The notes: generated from the sequence alone by a model not told the origin. Shown: positions 47,325 to 57,031, numbered from the stretch's first letter. The stretch: DNA of 64,000 nucleotides from Roseateles sp. XES5 (GCF_020535545.1 NZ_CP084752.1:1037501-1101500); one strand, 5' to 3'. Translations and numbers: made by a program.

Positions 47325-48740
47325 TTACTGGAAGTCGAAAAGGCTGAGCCCTGCCACCATTTCGTCGAGGCCGAGCGGACGGGTGACGGGCGGTTCGGCG
47401 CGGGCAAGACAACCCTGCCGTTCGCAAAGCCGGCAGGCCGTACCGACGGCGACAGCCCCCTCCCGCCGCACCGCCTCGCCATAGACCGTCTCCTCCGCCT
47501 GCGCGGCATCGCAGCCGAGCAGCAGCGCGGTCCGGCGCACCCGCTCGGCGAAGATGCCCTGCGGGCCTTCCAGCGTGCGGGAGATCGTCAGGAAGGCCGT
47601 GCCGTCGGGCATTTCCACCCGGTCGACCAGCACCTGCCCCGGCTGGGAAAAGGCGGAATGCACGCCGAGCTTGGGACAGCTTCCGCCGAAGCGCGCCTGC
47701 GGGAAGCCCTGCCCGCCCGCCCGGCGGAAGCGGTTGCCGGCATTGTCGATTTCCAGCATGAAGAAGGGCACGCCCGCCTTGCCGGGACGCTGCAGCATGG
47801 TCAGCCGGTTCGCCGCCTGCTCGAAGGAGACGGCAAAGCGCGAGCGCAGCACGTCGATATCGTAGCGCGCGCGCTGCGCCGCCGCATGGAAGGCCTCGTA
47901 GGGCATCATCAGCGCATGGGCCGCGTAACGCGCCAGCTCGAAGCGGGCGATGCGCTTGGCCTCGGCCGTCGAGAAGGCGAGCAGATCGAGTTCGGCGAAG
48001 ATCTCGTCCTGAAGCGCAAGCTGCACCGTCTCCATGGCGATCTCGCGCAGCTGGTCGAAGGGCGACAGGCGCTCCGACAGGAAGAGGCGCATGGAATGCC
48101 GGTCGAAACGTCGGCGCAGGTTCGGCATGGTATGCACGGGCAGCAGGCGCACGACGACACCGTGCTCCTTGCGCAGCCAGCCCTTCAACGCGGCGGCCAG
48201 TTCGTCGCCTGGCGCCAGCGCCGCATGGAAGCGCTCGGCCGCCTCGTCGATGGCGCCGAAATAGTTGGCGCGGTTCTCCAGCTTGTCGCGCACCTCGTCC
48301 ATCGGCAGCAGCGCGCCGGAAAGCGTTGTCGCATGGCCCTCGCGGGCAAGCAGGTCGGCAAGGTCGGTGAGGCGCGCGGCCTGTTCCCGGTAGGCGCGGT
48401 AGAGCTTGACGATGCCGCTCGCGACATTCGGCGCGGCATCGGCGATTTCCACCAGCTCATGGTCGCCCGGCAATTCGCCTGACAGCAGCGGATCGGCAAA
48501 GACCTCGCGCAACTGGCGCGCATTGTCGGCGCTTTCGCCCTGAAGCTCGTCGAGGTCCACCTTGTAGACGGAGGCAAGCCGCAGGAGGAGCTGCACCGTC
48601 AGCGGCCGCTGGTTGCGCTCGATGAGATTGAGATAGGACGGCGAGATCGACAGGCCCTCGGCCATCGCCGTCTGGGTCAGCCCCAGCGTGTTGCGGATAC
48701 GCCGGACCTTCGGGCCGGCAAAGATCTTGTTCTCCGCCAT
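47325..48740 (-). CDS. XRE/ScfR-type regulator of short-chain fatty-acid metabolism
   Basis: The 471-residue protein has an XRE helix-turn-helix (about 10-65, LGLTQTAMAEGLSISPSYLN), a central ImmA/IrrE-like domain and a C-terminal DUF2083/ScfR domain with conserved cysteines (CRLCERQGC, about 436-444, and SCPKLG). This is the RamB/MccR/PrpC-type layout; relatives sense acetyl- or propionyl-CoA. It is divergent from aceA and likely controls it. TTTACA/TGTAAA half-sites fill the gap between them. Binding motifs of relatives vary, so the operator call is inference. Confidence 0.87.
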   Translation of the reverse strand: MAENKIFAGPKVRRIRNTLGLTQTAMAEGLSISPSYLNLIERNQRPLTVQLLLRLASVYKVDLDELQGESADNARQLREVFADPLLSGELPGDHELVEIADAAPNVASGIVKLYRAYREQAARLTDLADLLAREGHATTLSGALLPMDEVRDKLENRANYFGAIDEAAERFHAALAPGDELAAALKGWLRKEHGVVVRLLPVHTMPNLRRRFDRHSMRLFLSERLSPFDQLREIAMETVQLALQDEIFAELDLLAFSTAEAKRIARFELARYAAHALMMPYEAFHAAAQRARYDIDVLRSRFAVSFEQAANRLTMLQRPGKAGVPFFMLEIDNAGNRFRRAGGQGFPQARFGGSCPKLGVHSAFSQPGQVLVDRVEMPDGTAFLTISRTLEGPQGIFAERVRRTALLLGCDAAQAEETVYGEAVRREGAVAVGTACRLCERQGCLARAEPPVTRPLGLDEMVAGLSLFDFQ

Positions 48741-48751
48741 ATGTCAAATCC

Positions 48752-48890
48752 TTTACACGACGGGCGCGTCAGTCAATTTTACATTTTTTACTTTTTTACA
48801 GAGCAATCCTGTCAAAGACAAGACATCATTACCCGATTATCCCTCTGATTTTCCGGTTTTCTCTCGCCCTATTATGCGCTGCGATGTAAA
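48752..48890. promoter_or_regulatory. Cluster of TTTAC(A)/TGTAAA half-sites between regulator and aceA
   Basis: TTTACA occurs at 48752-48757, TTTAC(A/T) at 48778-48783 and 48787-48791, TTTACA at 48795-48800, and TGTAAA at 48885-48890. Three of the copies are spaced 8-9 bases apart. The AT-rich 219-bp gap likely holds the aceA promoter and the operator of the divergent ScfR-type regulator. Confidence 0.5.
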
Positions 48891-48959
48891 TACTGTCACA
48901 TGACATCGGGGCAACAGACAGCCCATCCCCGATCCCGAGACACCGCATTGGAGGATACT

Positions 48960-50249
48960 ATGACCGACTTTTACAACCTTGTTCCGAGCGCACCCAAGGG
49001 CCGGTTCGACGGTATCGAGCGCCCCTATACGGCCGAGACGGTCGAGAAGCTGCGCGGCTCGGTCCAGATCCGGCACACGCTGGCCGAAAACGGCGCGAAC
49101 CGTCTGTGGAAGCTCATCCACGAGGAGGATTTCGTCAATGCGCTCGGCGCGCTCTCGGGCAACCAGGCCATGCAGATGGTCCGCGCCGGCCTGAAGGCGA
49201 TCTATCTCTCCGGCTGGCAGGTCGCCGCCGATGCCAACACCGCATCTGCCATGTATCCCGACCAGTCGCTCTACCCGGCGAACGCCGCGCCGGAACTGGC
49301 CAAGCGTATCAACCGCACGCTTCAGCGCGCCGACCAGATCGAGACGGCGGAAGGCAACGGCCTTTCGGTCGACACCTGGTTCGCCCCGATCGTCGCCGAC
49401 GCGGAAGCCGGCTTCGGCGGCCCGCTCAACGCCTTCGAGATCATGAAGGCCTTCATCGAGGCGGGCGCCGCCGGCGTTCACTTCGAGGACCAGCTCGCTT
49501 CGGAAAAGAAGTGCGGCCATCTCGGCGGCAAGGTTCTGATCCCGACCGCGGCCCATATCCGCAACCTCAACGCCGCGCGCCTCGCCGCCGACGTCATGGG
49601 CGTCCCGACCCTCATCGTCGCCCGCACGGACGCCGAGGCCGCCAAGCTGCTGACCTCCGATATCGACGAGCGCGACCAGCCCTTCGTCGACAAGGACCGG
49701 GGCCGCACGGTCGAAGGCTTCTACCAGGTCAAGAACGGCATCGAGCCGTGCATTGCCCGCGCCATCGCCTATGCGCCGCATTGCGACCTGATCTGGATGG
49801 AAACCGGCAAGCCGGACCTCGAACAGGCCCGCAAGTTCGCCGAAGCGGTACACAAGGCCCATCCGGGCAAGCTGCTGGCCTACAACTGCTCGCCCTCCTT
49901 CAACTGGAAGAAGAACCTGGACGACGCCACCATCGCCAAGTTCCAGCGCGAGCTGGGCGCCATGGGCTACAAGTTCCAGTTCATCACCCTGGCCGGCTTC
50001 CACAGCCTGAACTACTCGATGTTCGACCTGGCCTATGGCTACGCTCGCAACAATATGAGCGCCTTCGTGGAACTGCAGGAGAAGGAATTCGCAGCGGCCG
50101 AGCGCGGCTTCACCGCCGTCAAGCACCAGCGCGAGGTTGGCACCGGCTACTTCGACGCCGTCTCCATGGCCATCACCGGCGGCCAGTCGTCGACCACCGC
50201 CATGCATGAATCGACCGAGCACGAACAGTTCCGCCCGGCCGCCGAATAA
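48960..50249 (+). CDS. aceA: Isocitrate lyase
   Basis: The 429-residue enzyme splits isocitrate into glyoxylate and succinate, the first step of the glyoxylate shunt used on acetate and fatty acids. The catalytic cysteine (about C185) is in [15 protein letters not shown], and the second active-site stretch is [22 protein letters not shown] ribosome binding site precedes the ATG. Malate synthase is not in this window. A segment around 49870-50070 uses CTG/GCC/ACC codons almost only, unlike the N-terminal half; see findings. Confidence 0.95.
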   Translation: MTDFYNLVPSAPKGRFDGIERPYTAETVEKLRGSVQIRHTLAENGANRLWKLIHEEDFVNALGALSGNQAMQMVRAGLKAIYLSGWQVAADANTASAMYPDQSLYPANAAPELAKRINRTLQRADQIETAEGNGLSVDTWFAPIVADAEAGFGGPLNAFEIMKAFIEAGAAGVHFEDQLASEKKCGHLGGKVLIPTAAHIRNLNAARLAADVMGVPTLIVARTDAEAAKLLTSDIDERDQPFVDKDRGRTVEGFYQVKNGIEPCIARAIAYAPHCDLIWMETGKPDLEQARKFAEAVHKAHPGKLLAYNCSPSFNWKKNLDDATIAKFQRELGAMGYKFQFITLAGFHSLNYSMFDLAYGYARNNMSAFVELQEKEFAAAERGFTAVKHQREVGTGYFDAVSMAITGGQSSTTAMHESTEHEQFRPAAE

Positions 50250-50297
50250 CCCTGAACGTCAACCTTTCAAGAACCCCGACATAAGAGGAGAAATGCC

Positions 50298-50537
50298 ATG
50301 ACAGTCCAGACCCGCGTCAAGGAACGAGCCGAAGAACAGGCTTCCGCCATGACCGCCGACCAGCAGGCCATGATCCGCATGGTCGCCAACGACCTGCACC
50401 GCCTCAACCAGTCCGTCATGAAGGCGGTCGAGGCCGGCGTTTCGGTCGAGCTCGTCCGCTCCGCCCGCCACCATGGCGGAGAGGGCAACTGGGGGGATCT
50501 CCTGATCCCCGTCATCGTGACGCAGGGTCGCGGCTGA
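50298..50537 (+). CDS. Small conserved protein downstream of aceA, unknown function
   Basis: The 79-residue hydrophilic protein (MTVQTRVKERAEEQASAMTA at the start) has a helical N-terminal half and a tail of Gly, Trp and hydrophobic residues (GGEGNWGDLLIPVIVTQGRG). It has an AGAGGAG ribosome binding site, lies 48 bases after aceA in the same direction, and is followed at once by a terminator. It is very likely co-transcribed with aceA. I do not recognise a characterised family. Confidence 0.75.
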   Translation: MTVQTRVKERAEEQASAMTADQQAMIRMVANDLHRLNQSVMKAVEAGVSVELVRSARHHGGEGNWGDLLIPVIVTQGRG

Positions 50538-50560
50538 AACAGGCATATCCAGTCAAGAAA

Positions 50561-50591
50561 ATCCCCGGCGTTCCCTGCGCCGGGGATTTTT
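50561..50591 (+). terminator. Terminator after the aceA unit
   Basis: ATCCCCGGCG with its complement CGCCGGGGAT forms a 10-bp stem around TTCCCTG, followed by TTTTTCG. It ends the aceA-small protein transcript. Confidence 0.9.
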
Positions 50592-50639
50592 CGTTTCACA
50601 TGTTTTGCGGGGCGCCGCAGCGGCAGCGCCCTTGGCGCG

Positions 50640-51614
50640 TCAGCCTTCCGCCTTGACCGGGACCGGCCGGAACATCTGCGCGAAGAACGTCCGGTCCGAG
50701 AGGCGACGCAGCAGCAAGGCGATGGCGGCCGTGGCCGCGACGGCGAAGACGACCCGACCGACAAGAACGCCGTAGACGTCGGCGCCGAGCGAGATCACGA
50801 TGAGCGTGTCCTCGATGACGCTATGGGCAAAGCCCATGAGGACGCAGGAAAGGAAGATCTGGCGCGGCGAGATCGCGCCCGACTGCGCCTCGCGGATCAG
50901 GAGGCCCGCCCCGTAGGAAATGCCGAGGAACAGGCCGACGGCCGTCAGATGTTCCGCCTCCCCCCGGATGCCGGCGAGACGCAGCACCGGCGACAGCGCC
51001 TTCATCAGAAGACCCAGCGCGCCCGTCACCTTGAGGACTTCGAGGCTCCAGGAGAGCACGACGAGGATGACGAGCATCCAGACCATGGTCTCGCCGAGGC
51101 CCAGCAGATAGGTGCTCCAGTCAGGCGTCGCGCTCATGGGAATCCAGGCGGGATCGACCGGCGCCGAGAGCCAGCCGGTGACCGAGAGAACCTGGTGCAG
51201 CAGAAAGGCATAGAGCAGGCCGCCGAAGAAGCGCAGTGCCGTCGTGGCGACCATGCCGGGACCCGCCTGCTGGATGATCTTCTGCTCGATGGGAAGGGCA
51301 TGGGCGAAGAGGATGAGCGCCGAGAAGATCGTGACATCGGCGACGCTGAGCGAGGAGACGGGAACGAGCGTGAAGATCAGCGGGACGGCGCCCCAGATGC
51401 CGATAAGCATGCCGGTCAGCCAGGCAAGGCCGAGTTCCGGCGGCAACCCGACGAGGTTCATGACGGGGGCGAAGACGGGCGTGATGGCCTCGATCACCCC
51501 CATCCGCGACAACAGCTCCGTCAGGAGCGCGATCGGGACGGTGATGCGGACAAGCACCCAGTAGATTTCGAGGGTCTGCCTGGTTTTTTGCAGGGCTGAG
51601 GTCAACAATGGCAT
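50640..51614 (-). CDS. Nucleoside-recognition (Gate) domain membrane protein
   Basis: The 324-residue protein has about eight helices and two Gate-domain-like units, one near the N-terminus (VIEAITPVFAPVMNLVGLPP) and one in the C-terminal half (MKALSPVLRLAGIRGEAEHL). Such proteins resemble SpmA/SpmB and nucleoside transporter gates; function is unknown. The start at 51614 fits the divergent promoter region. It is divergent from an Lrp-type regulator, which probably controls it. Confidence 0.8.
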   Translation of the reverse strand: MPLLTSALQKTRQTLEIYWVLVRITVPIALLTELLSRMGVIEAITPVFAPVMNLVGLPPELGLAWLTGMLIGIWGAVPLIFTLVPVSSLSVADVTIFSALILFAHALPIEQKIIQQAGPGMVATTALRFFGGLLYAFLLHQVLSVTGWLSAPVDPAWIPMSATPDWSTYLLGLGETMVWMLVILVVLSWSLEVLKVTGALGLLMKALSPVLRLAGIRGEAEHLTAVGLFLGISYGAGLLIREAQSGAISPRQIFLSCVLMGFAHSVIEDTLIVISLGADVYGVLVGRVVFAVAATAAIALLLRRLSDRTFFAQMFRPVPVKAEG

Positions 51615-51684
51615 TGGTCGGCTCCTTCCGGTTGCCCTCTTCCTAACCCGAACCGTCTCGCAGTTTTGGTCAAAGATTGCAGTT

Positions 51685-51705
51685 CTTTGCAATTTTATTG
51701 CAAAG
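51685..51705. promoter_or_regulatory. Lrp-type operator CTTTGCAA-N5-TTGCAAAG
   Basis: A perfect 8-5-8 inverted repeat lies in the 117-bp gap between the divergent Gate-protein and Lrp genes, 27 bases upstream of the Lrp start. The spacing and AT-rich centre match Lrp/AsnC sites. Confidence 0.7.
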
Positions 51706-51731
51706 ATGTCTCCGGCTTCTATGCTGGCCGG

Positions 51732-52184
51732 ATGGACCGCATCGACCGCAAGCTTCTGAACCTCCTGCAACGCGACGCATCGCGCACCAATGTCGACCTG
51801 GCGGACGAGGTGGGCCTGTCGCCTTCGAGCTGCCTGCGCCGCATGCAAAGGCTGCGGAAAACCGGCGTGATCGACCGTATCGTCGCGATCCTGAACCCGG
51901 CCAGGGCCGGGCGCACCATCAAGGCGCTGGTCACGGTGGAACTGAAACTGCACGGCGAACAGCACATGCGCCGCTTCCTGGACATCGCCGTCGCCGAAGA
52001 GGCCGTGTCGCAGGCCTATGCCGTCACCGGCGAAACCGATGTCGTCCTGATGCTGTGGCTGCGCGATATGGAAGAATATGTCGCGCTGTGCGACAGGCTC
52101 TTCAGCGACCAGCACAACGTCGCCCGCTTCTTCACCATGGTGGTGATGCGAACGGCGAAGGACGAAACCGCCATCCGTCTTTGA
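51732..52184 (+). CDS. Lrp/AsnC family transcriptional regulator
   Basis: The 150-residue protein has the AsnC helix-turn-helix (1-60: MDRIDRKLLNLLQRDASRTN, then DEVGLSPSSCLRRMQRL) and the RAM effector domain (about 70-145, including YAVTGETDVVLMLWL). The ATG at 51732 gives the family N-terminus. A perfect palindrome in front of it suggests autoregulation and control of the divergent Gate-domain gene. The effector is unknown. Confidence 0.9.
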   Translation: MDRIDRKLLNLLQRDASRTNVDLADEVGLSPSSCLRRMQRLRKTGVIDRIVAILNPARAGRTIKALVTVELKLHGEQHMRRFLDIAVAEEAVSQAYAVTGETDVVLMLWLRDMEEYVALCDRLFSDQHNVARFFTMVVMRTAKDETAIRL

Positions 52185-52301
52185 CCGGGCCGCGCCTGCC
52201 CGGCACTTTTTGGATCCGGAACATTTTTGGACACGGTCTCTTGCCAGAGCGCGATCTTGCCTGCTGACTGTGCGCCAGGACGCATTTGCGAGAGGCCGGA
52301 C

Positions 52302-52697
52302 ATGCTCCATCATATCGAGATCTACGTTTCCAACCTCGACATATCCCATGCCTTCTGGACATCCCTTCTCGGCCAGATCGGCTATGAGGAAAGCGGGCGC
52401 TGGGACGACGGCTTCACGCTGGCCCATGGAGACGAGGCCTACCTGACCTTCGTGCAGGTCGCCGACAGGCATGCCGATCGCGGCTATCACCGCTGCGCCG
52501 TCGGCCTCAATCATCTGGCCTTCCGCGTCGAGGATAGAAAGACCGTCGACCGGCTGAGGGAGTTCTGCCGGGCGAACGGCGTTTCCTGCCTCTATGACGA
52601 GAGATATCCGTTCGCCAATGGCGGGCGCGATTATTATGCGCTCTTCATCGAGGATCCGGACCGGATCAAGGTCGAGTTCGTCGCGGACCCGATTTAG
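52302..52697 (+). CDS. VOC (glyoxalase/bleomycin-resistance) family protein
   Basis: The 131-residue protein has the beta-alpha-beta-beta-beta fold pattern of VOC proteins: HHIEIYVSNLDISHAFWTSL at the start, NHLAFRVEDRKTVDRLREFC in the middle, and ALFIEDPDRIKVEFV at the end. Metal-ligand candidates are the first-strand His, the mid-protein NHLAF His and the Glu in KVEFV. Substrate is unknown. The start at 52302 gives the family N-terminus. It is convergent with the chemoreceptor gene. Confidence 0.87.
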   Translation: MLHHIEIYVSNLDISHAFWTSLLGQIGYEESGRWDDGFTLAHGDEAYLTFVQVADRHADRGYHRCAVGLNHLAFRVEDRKTVDRLREFCRANGVSCLYDERYPFANGGRDYYALFIEDPDRIKVEFVADPI

Positions 52698-52703
52698 GCG
52701 GGC

Positions 52704-52740
52704 AAAAAATCGCCCGCAAAACCTTCGTCTTGCGGGCGAT
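52704..52740 (-). terminator. Terminator after the chemoreceptor gene
   Basis: ATCGCCCGCAA and its complement form an 11-bp stem with a 10-base loop, followed on the minus strand by TTTTTTG. Confidence 0.88.
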
Positions 52741-52764
52741 GTTCGTATCGGTCGGCCGGGTCGG

Positions 52765-55287
52765 TCAGGCTGCGCGGTAGACCGCATGCTCCTCCGCCTC
52801 GAGGCGGAACTGTTCGACCAGCATCATCAGCGTATCGGCATCGCCGGCAAGCTTGCGGCTCGCCGTGGTGGTGAGATCGACCATCGAGGCGTTCTGCTGG
52901 GTCATCTGGTCCATCTGGTTGACGGAGCCGTTGACCTCCTGCAGCGCCGCCGCCTGGTCGCGGCTCGCCGTCGCCATCATGTCCACATGCTGGCTGACGG
53001 TGACGATCTGCTGGCTGATCGAGGCAAGCACCGCGCCCGTCTCCTGCACGAGGTGGGAACCGGCGCTGACTTCGCTCGTCGACTTCTCGATGAGGCCCTT
53101 GATCTCGCGGGCGGCGCTCGCCGAACGCTGGGCGAGTTCGCGCACTTCCTGGGCGACGACGGCAAAGCCCTTGCCCGCCTCGCCGGCGCGCGCGGCCTCG
53201 ATGGCCGCATTGATGGCCAGCAGATTGGTCTGGCGCGCGATGTCCGAGATCATCTCGATGATCTGCTCGATCTGGCGCGAGGCGCCCTCGATGCGGCCCA
53301 TGGCGGCGATCGCGTTGTTGACGACCGCGGCAGAGCTGTCGGCGCTGCGCTTGGTCGTGCCGACCACGAGGTTCGCCTCATGTGCCCGCTCGGCGGAGGA
53401 GCGCACGGTCGCCGTGATCTGTTCGACGGCGGCGGCCGTTTCCTCCAGCGAGGAGGCCTGCGATTCGGTGCGCTTGGACAGCGCATCGGCCGATTGCAGC
53501 ATGTCCGAACCGCTGCGCTGGATCGACAGCGCGTTGTTGCGTATCTGGCCGAGCGTATCCTGAAGACGTTCCAGCGAGACGTTGAAGTCGCGGCGCAACT
53601 GTTCGAGGCGGCCGGAGAACGGCGTGTCGATCTGGCGCGACAGGTCGCCGGCCGCAAGGCGGCCGAGGCCGGCGGCAAGGGCGCTGACGGCAAAGTCGAT
53701 CTCGGCGTCGAGGCTCTGCTTTTCGGCATCGTTGCGGGCGCGCTCGGCTTCCGCCGTGGCGCGCTGCTGTTCGCTTTCCGATTCGATGCGGATCTTCGAC
53801 AGGGCGTTCTCCTTGAAGACGCCGAGGGCGCGGGCCATGTCGCCGATCTCGTCGGCGCGCCCTTCGCCGGAAATGCCGGTGTCGAGGAAACCGTCGGCCA
53901 GGCGGCGCATGGCGCCGGTGATCTGGCCGATCGGGCCCTTCAGCGTCAGCACCAGCGCGATGCCGGCGAGGATGGCGATGGCGGCGCCTGCCACGGTGGC
54001 GAAGATCGAGACCTGGTTGGCCTTTTCACGCTCGGTGCCGGCGCTTGCCTTCTGTTCCTCGGCAAACTGGCTGAGGAGGTTCCAGATCGTATCGATCGAC
54101 TGGCCGGCGGCGTCGAAATCGGCGGCGCGCTCGGTGCTGATCTTCACCAGCTCAGCGCTGTCGGCCTCGATGCGCTCGATCAGCGGCTTCAGCGTCTCGT
54201 CGACCTTGTCGAAGAAGGGCAGGCCGCTGGCGCTGCCGCGCAGGCCGTTCATGTCGATGCGCAGGATCGAGAGGTTGCCGAGCAGCTTGACACGGTTCTG
54301 CACCGAGGTCTGGCCGAGGAAGCGGGCGGCGGCGACTTCGATGTCGTCGATGGAGGACACCAGCTTGCGCGTGGAGCTCAGAACCGCTTCGGACTTGATG
54401 ATCGGTGCGTCGAGCTCGTTGAAGATGCGGGTCGCTTCACGCATCTTTTCGGCGGCCGCGCCCTGCATCTGGATGGTGACCTGGCGGAAGCGGTTCACGC
54501 GGCGCGCGATTTCCGGCACCGTGACGCTCGCCGGATCGGACGAATTGAGATAGGCGCCGAGTTCGTCGATCGTGTTGCGGATGGTGATGGACACGACCTT
54601 CTGGTTCTTCGGCAGGATCATGGCGATCGAGCGTTCGGTCTTGGAGAAGAAGGGATAACGCTCCTTGACGATCTTGAGCTGATCCTCCGGCGTCGCGCCG
54701 CGGCTGAACTCGGAGAGGAATTCGCCGAAGAACTTGCTGGCGGCGGTCAGGCGCTCGGCCTCGCGCAGCATGCTCTTGGCGGCATTCTCGTTCTGGCGCA
54801 CCGTGCGCTGGAGCTTCGTCGCCTCGTCGAGGATCTTCACCTGCTCGCTGGTCAGCGTGTTCAGGTTCTTGTCCATCGTGTCATGCAGGGCGACTTCCTT
54901 CTGGTAGAGCGACCAGAGCCCGTCCATGCGCGCTTCGATATCCTTGGTCTGGGCCTGAGCGTCCATCAGCTTGGACTTGTCGGCATCCGGCGCAAGGCCG
55001 TCCATCGTGTCCTGCAGCACCTCGACCTGCGCGGTCAGGCGCTCATGCACGCCGTTGCGGCTTTCCTCGCTGGTGTTCTGCAGGAAGCGGTTCATGCCGG
55101 CATAGACATCCTTGAAGCCGCTCAGCGACTGGAGGACGCTGTTGGAAATCTCCATGCGGCCCTGAAGCAGGCCCGAGGCGTAAAGCCCGGTGAAGCCCAC
55201 GGCGCAGATGCTGAGCACGAAAGGCAGAATGAAAACCAGAACCTTGGTCTGGATCTTGAAACGCGCAAGAATTCTATCGATGAACAT
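52765..55287 (-). CDS. Methyl-accepting chemotaxis protein, large periplasmic domain (McpZ-like)
   Basis: The 840-residue receptor has a first membrane helix (about 16-38), a long helical periplasmic domain of nearly 390 residues, a second helix (about 428-450), a HAMP domain, and a signalling domain with the hairpin tip [24 protein letters not shown] sequence (here [20 protein letters not shown]). The C-terminus ends EEHAVYRAA, without a CheR-tethering pentapeptide. An all-helical periplasmic domain of this size resembles S. meliloti McpZ. The start at 55287 is chosen for the [12 protein letters not shown]-terminus. Confidence 0.9.
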   Translation of the reverse strand: MFIDRILARFKIQTKVLVFILPFVLSICAVGFTGLYASGLLQGRMEISNSVLQSLSGFKDVYAGMNRFLQNTSEESRNGVHERLTAQVEVLQDTMDGLAPDADKSKLMDAQAQTKDIEARMDGLWSLYQKEVALHDTMDKNLNTLTSEQVKILDEATKLQRTVRQNENAAKSMLREAERLTAASKFFGEFLSEFSRGATPEDQLKIVKERYPFFSKTERSIAMILPKNQKVVSITIRNTIDELGAYLNSSDPASVTVPEIARRVNRFRQVTIQMQGAAAEKMREATRIFNELDAPIIKSEAVLSSTRKLVSSIDDIEVAAARFLGQTSVQNRVKLLGNLSILRIDMNGLRGSASGLPFFDKVDETLKPLIERIEADSAELVKISTERAADFDAAGQSIDTIWNLLSQFAEEQKASAGTEREKANQVSIFATVAGAAIAILAGIALVLTLKGPIGQITGAMRRLADGFLDTGISGEGRADEIGDMARALGVFKENALSKIRIESESEQQRATAEAERARNDAEKQSLDAEIDFAVSALAAGLGRLAAGDLSRQIDTPFSGRLEQLRRDFNVSLERLQDTLGQIRNNALSIQRSGSDMLQSADALSKRTESQASSLEETAAAVEQITATVRSSAERAHEANLVVGTTKRSADSSAAVVNNAIAAMGRIEGASRQIEQIIEMISDIARQTNLLAINAAIEAARAGEAGKGFAVVAQEVRELAQRSASAAREIKGLIEKSTSEVSAGSHLVQETGAVLASISQQIVTVSQHVDMMATASRDQAAALQEVNGSVNQMDQMTQQNASMVDLTTTASRKLAGDADTLMMLVEQFRLEAEEHAVYRAA

Positions 55288-55525
55288 AGCGGAACATCCG
55301 TTGTCGGCGTGCTCCACCCCTGCCCTTTTTAGGGCCTCCCCAGGATTCGGACGCCGGATTACCGACTGTCATGCGGCCGCAATGCCGCCTATCCGGGAGT
55401 GCATTCATTGCCGGCCGTGTCTGCACCATGGCGACTCGGCCTCCGGACCTCAATCCGGGGATCATCGGCGGCAATCTTTAAAATTCCATCACCGCTTTAA
55501 ACCGATTTATGACCAGTCGGAAGCG
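55288..55525. other. Intergenic region upstream of the chemoreceptor gene
   Basis: Holds the promoter region of the chemoreceptor. The last 60 bases are AT-rich (AATCTTTAAAATTCCATCACC). No gene or repeat is supported. Confidence 0.45.
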
Positions 55526-55666
55526 TCAGAACACGGCAAGCGCGAAGCCGACAATGAGGCTCGCGGCAAGGGTGCAATTCAGGGTGATGAAGAGCAGCCG
55601 GCGACGGCTTTCCTCTGCTGCGACGGCGATGGCGACGGCACGGGCGGGACGACGTCCTTGAGGCAT
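55526..55666 (-). CDS. Possible small membrane protein, 46 residues
   Basis: The minus strand encodes a 46-residue peptide starting MPQGRRPARAVAIAVAAEES with a basic N-terminus and one membrane-length hydrophobic segment (about 24-45, LLFITLNCTLAASLIVGFAL). GGAG lies eight bases before the ATG. It sits alone between the chemoreceptor and the flavoprotein genes. Codon usage looks native. No family is recognised; it is listed as a candidate only. Confidence 0.45.
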   Translation of the reverse strand: MPQGRRPARAVAIAVAAEESRRRLLFITLNCTLAASLIVGFALAVF

Positions 55667-55813
55667 CAGCACTACTCCATTACGCGGTGGCGCAGCCCGG
55701 ACGATCCGGCCGGCCGGCTCCTGTCACGCTGTCTCCGCCCAAAGGCCGGAAACGCCGACATCGGCCAGCATCCGCCCCGACATCTTAAAGGACGGTAAAG
55801 ACGGCGACGCCAA

Positions 55814-57031
55814 TCAGGCGTCCTGGCCTGCCGCATGGCCGGAGGCCCAGGCCCACTGGAAATTATAGCCGCCGAGCCAGCCCGTCACGTCCACCGCCTC
55901 GCCGATGACATAGAGCCCCGGCACCGCCTTCGCCGCCATGGTGCGGGAATCGAGCGACGCCGTGTCGACGCCGCCGAGCGTGACCTCGGCCGTCCGATAG
56001 CCCTCGGAGCCCGGCGGGCGGAACCGCCAGTCCCTGAGGCGCTGGACGAGCGCATCGATGCGCTTGCCCGGCTGCTCGGCGAGCGGCCCGTCGATGCCGA
56101 GATCAGTGACGAAAAGCTGCGCCAGTTTCTTCGGCATGTGTTCAGCAAGCACCGTCTGCAGGGCCTGCCGGCCGTTCTGCTTTCGCGCCGCGGCGATGAC
56201 GGTGGCAAAATCCACGTCGGGCCGGATATGAAGGGCGATTTCCTCACCCTCCCGCCAGTAGGAGGATATCTGCAGGATGGCGGGGCCGCTGAGGCCGCGA
56301 TGCGTGAAGAGCGCGGCCTCCCGGAATTCCGTCTTGCCGTGGCGGGCGACGACATCGACCGACACGCCCGGCAGGCCCTCATGGGCGGCGAGCGTCGCGG
56401 GGTCGAGCATCAGCGGCACGAGGCCGGCGCGGGTTTCCGTGACCTTCAGGCCGAACTGTTCGGCAATGCGATAGGCAAGGCCCGTCGCGCCCATCTTCGG
56501 GATCGACTTGCCACCCGTGGCGACGACCAGCGCGGCGGCTTCCACCGTGCCCGCCTCCGTGACGACGCGGAATGCATGGCCATCATGCTCGACCGACGCG
56601 ACGGGCGTGGAGAGCCGGAGCTCCGCCCCCACCGCCTTCATCTCGGCAAGCAGCATGGCCACGATATCCTTCGCCGAGTTGTCGCAGAACAGTTGGCCGA
56701 GCGTCTTCTCATGCCAGGGAATGCGGTGGCGCTCGACGAGATCGAGGAAATCGCGCGGGGTATAGCGGGCGAGCGCCGACTTGCAGAAATGCGGATTGGC
56801 CGAGAGGAAATTCTTCGGGCCGGCATGGATATTGGTGAAGTTGCAGCGGCCGCCGCCGGAGATGCGGATCTTCTCGCCGGGGGCGCGCGCATGGTCGAGG
56901 ACGAGCACGCGGCGCCCCCGCCTGCCGGCCTCTATGGCGCACATCATGCCTGCTGCGCCCGCCCCGATGATGACGACGTCCTGCCGTTCCGCCACGTATG
57001 CGATCCCCGTTCGCCTTTTCCTTTCGGCCAT
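55814..57031 (-). CDS. BaiN/HI0933-family flavoprotein oxidoreductase
   Basis: The 405-residue protein has the FAD-binding motif GAGAAGMMCA (23-32) and the family stretch KIRISGGGRCNFTN. A second signature is TGGKSIPKMGATG. The C-terminal motif GYNFQWAWASGHAAG closes the FAD site. Members are predicted aminoacetone or steroid-type oxidoreductases, mostly uncharacterised. A GTG at residue 13 is an alternative start and would leave the flavin motif near the N-terminus. It is divergent from puuA. Confidence 0.88.
   Translation of the reverse strand: MAERKRRTGIAYVAERQDVVIIGAGAAGMMCAIEAGRRGRRVLVLDHARAPGEKIRISGGGRCNFTNIHAGPKNFLSANPHFCKSALARYTPRDFLDLVERHRIPWHEKTLGQLFCDNSAKDIVAMLLAEMKAVGAELRLSTPVASVEHDGHAFRVVTEAGTVEAAALVVATGGKSIPKMGATGLAYRIAEQFGLKVTETRAGLVPLMLDPATLAAHEGLPGVSVDVVARHGKTEFREAALFTHRGLSGPAILQISSYWREGEEIALHIRPDVDFATVIAAARKQNGRQALQTVLAEHMPKKLAQLFVTDLGIDGPLAEQPGKRIDALVQRLRDWRFRPPGSEGYRTAEVTLGGVDTASLDSRTMAAKAVPGLYVIGEAVDVTGWLGGYNFQWAWASGHAAGQDA

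Noticed and set aside
52594..55332. 912-codon plus-strand open frame opposite the chemoreceptor
   Set aside because: Shadow of the chemoreceptor coding strand; the minus-strand frame carries clear HAMP and signalling motifs.
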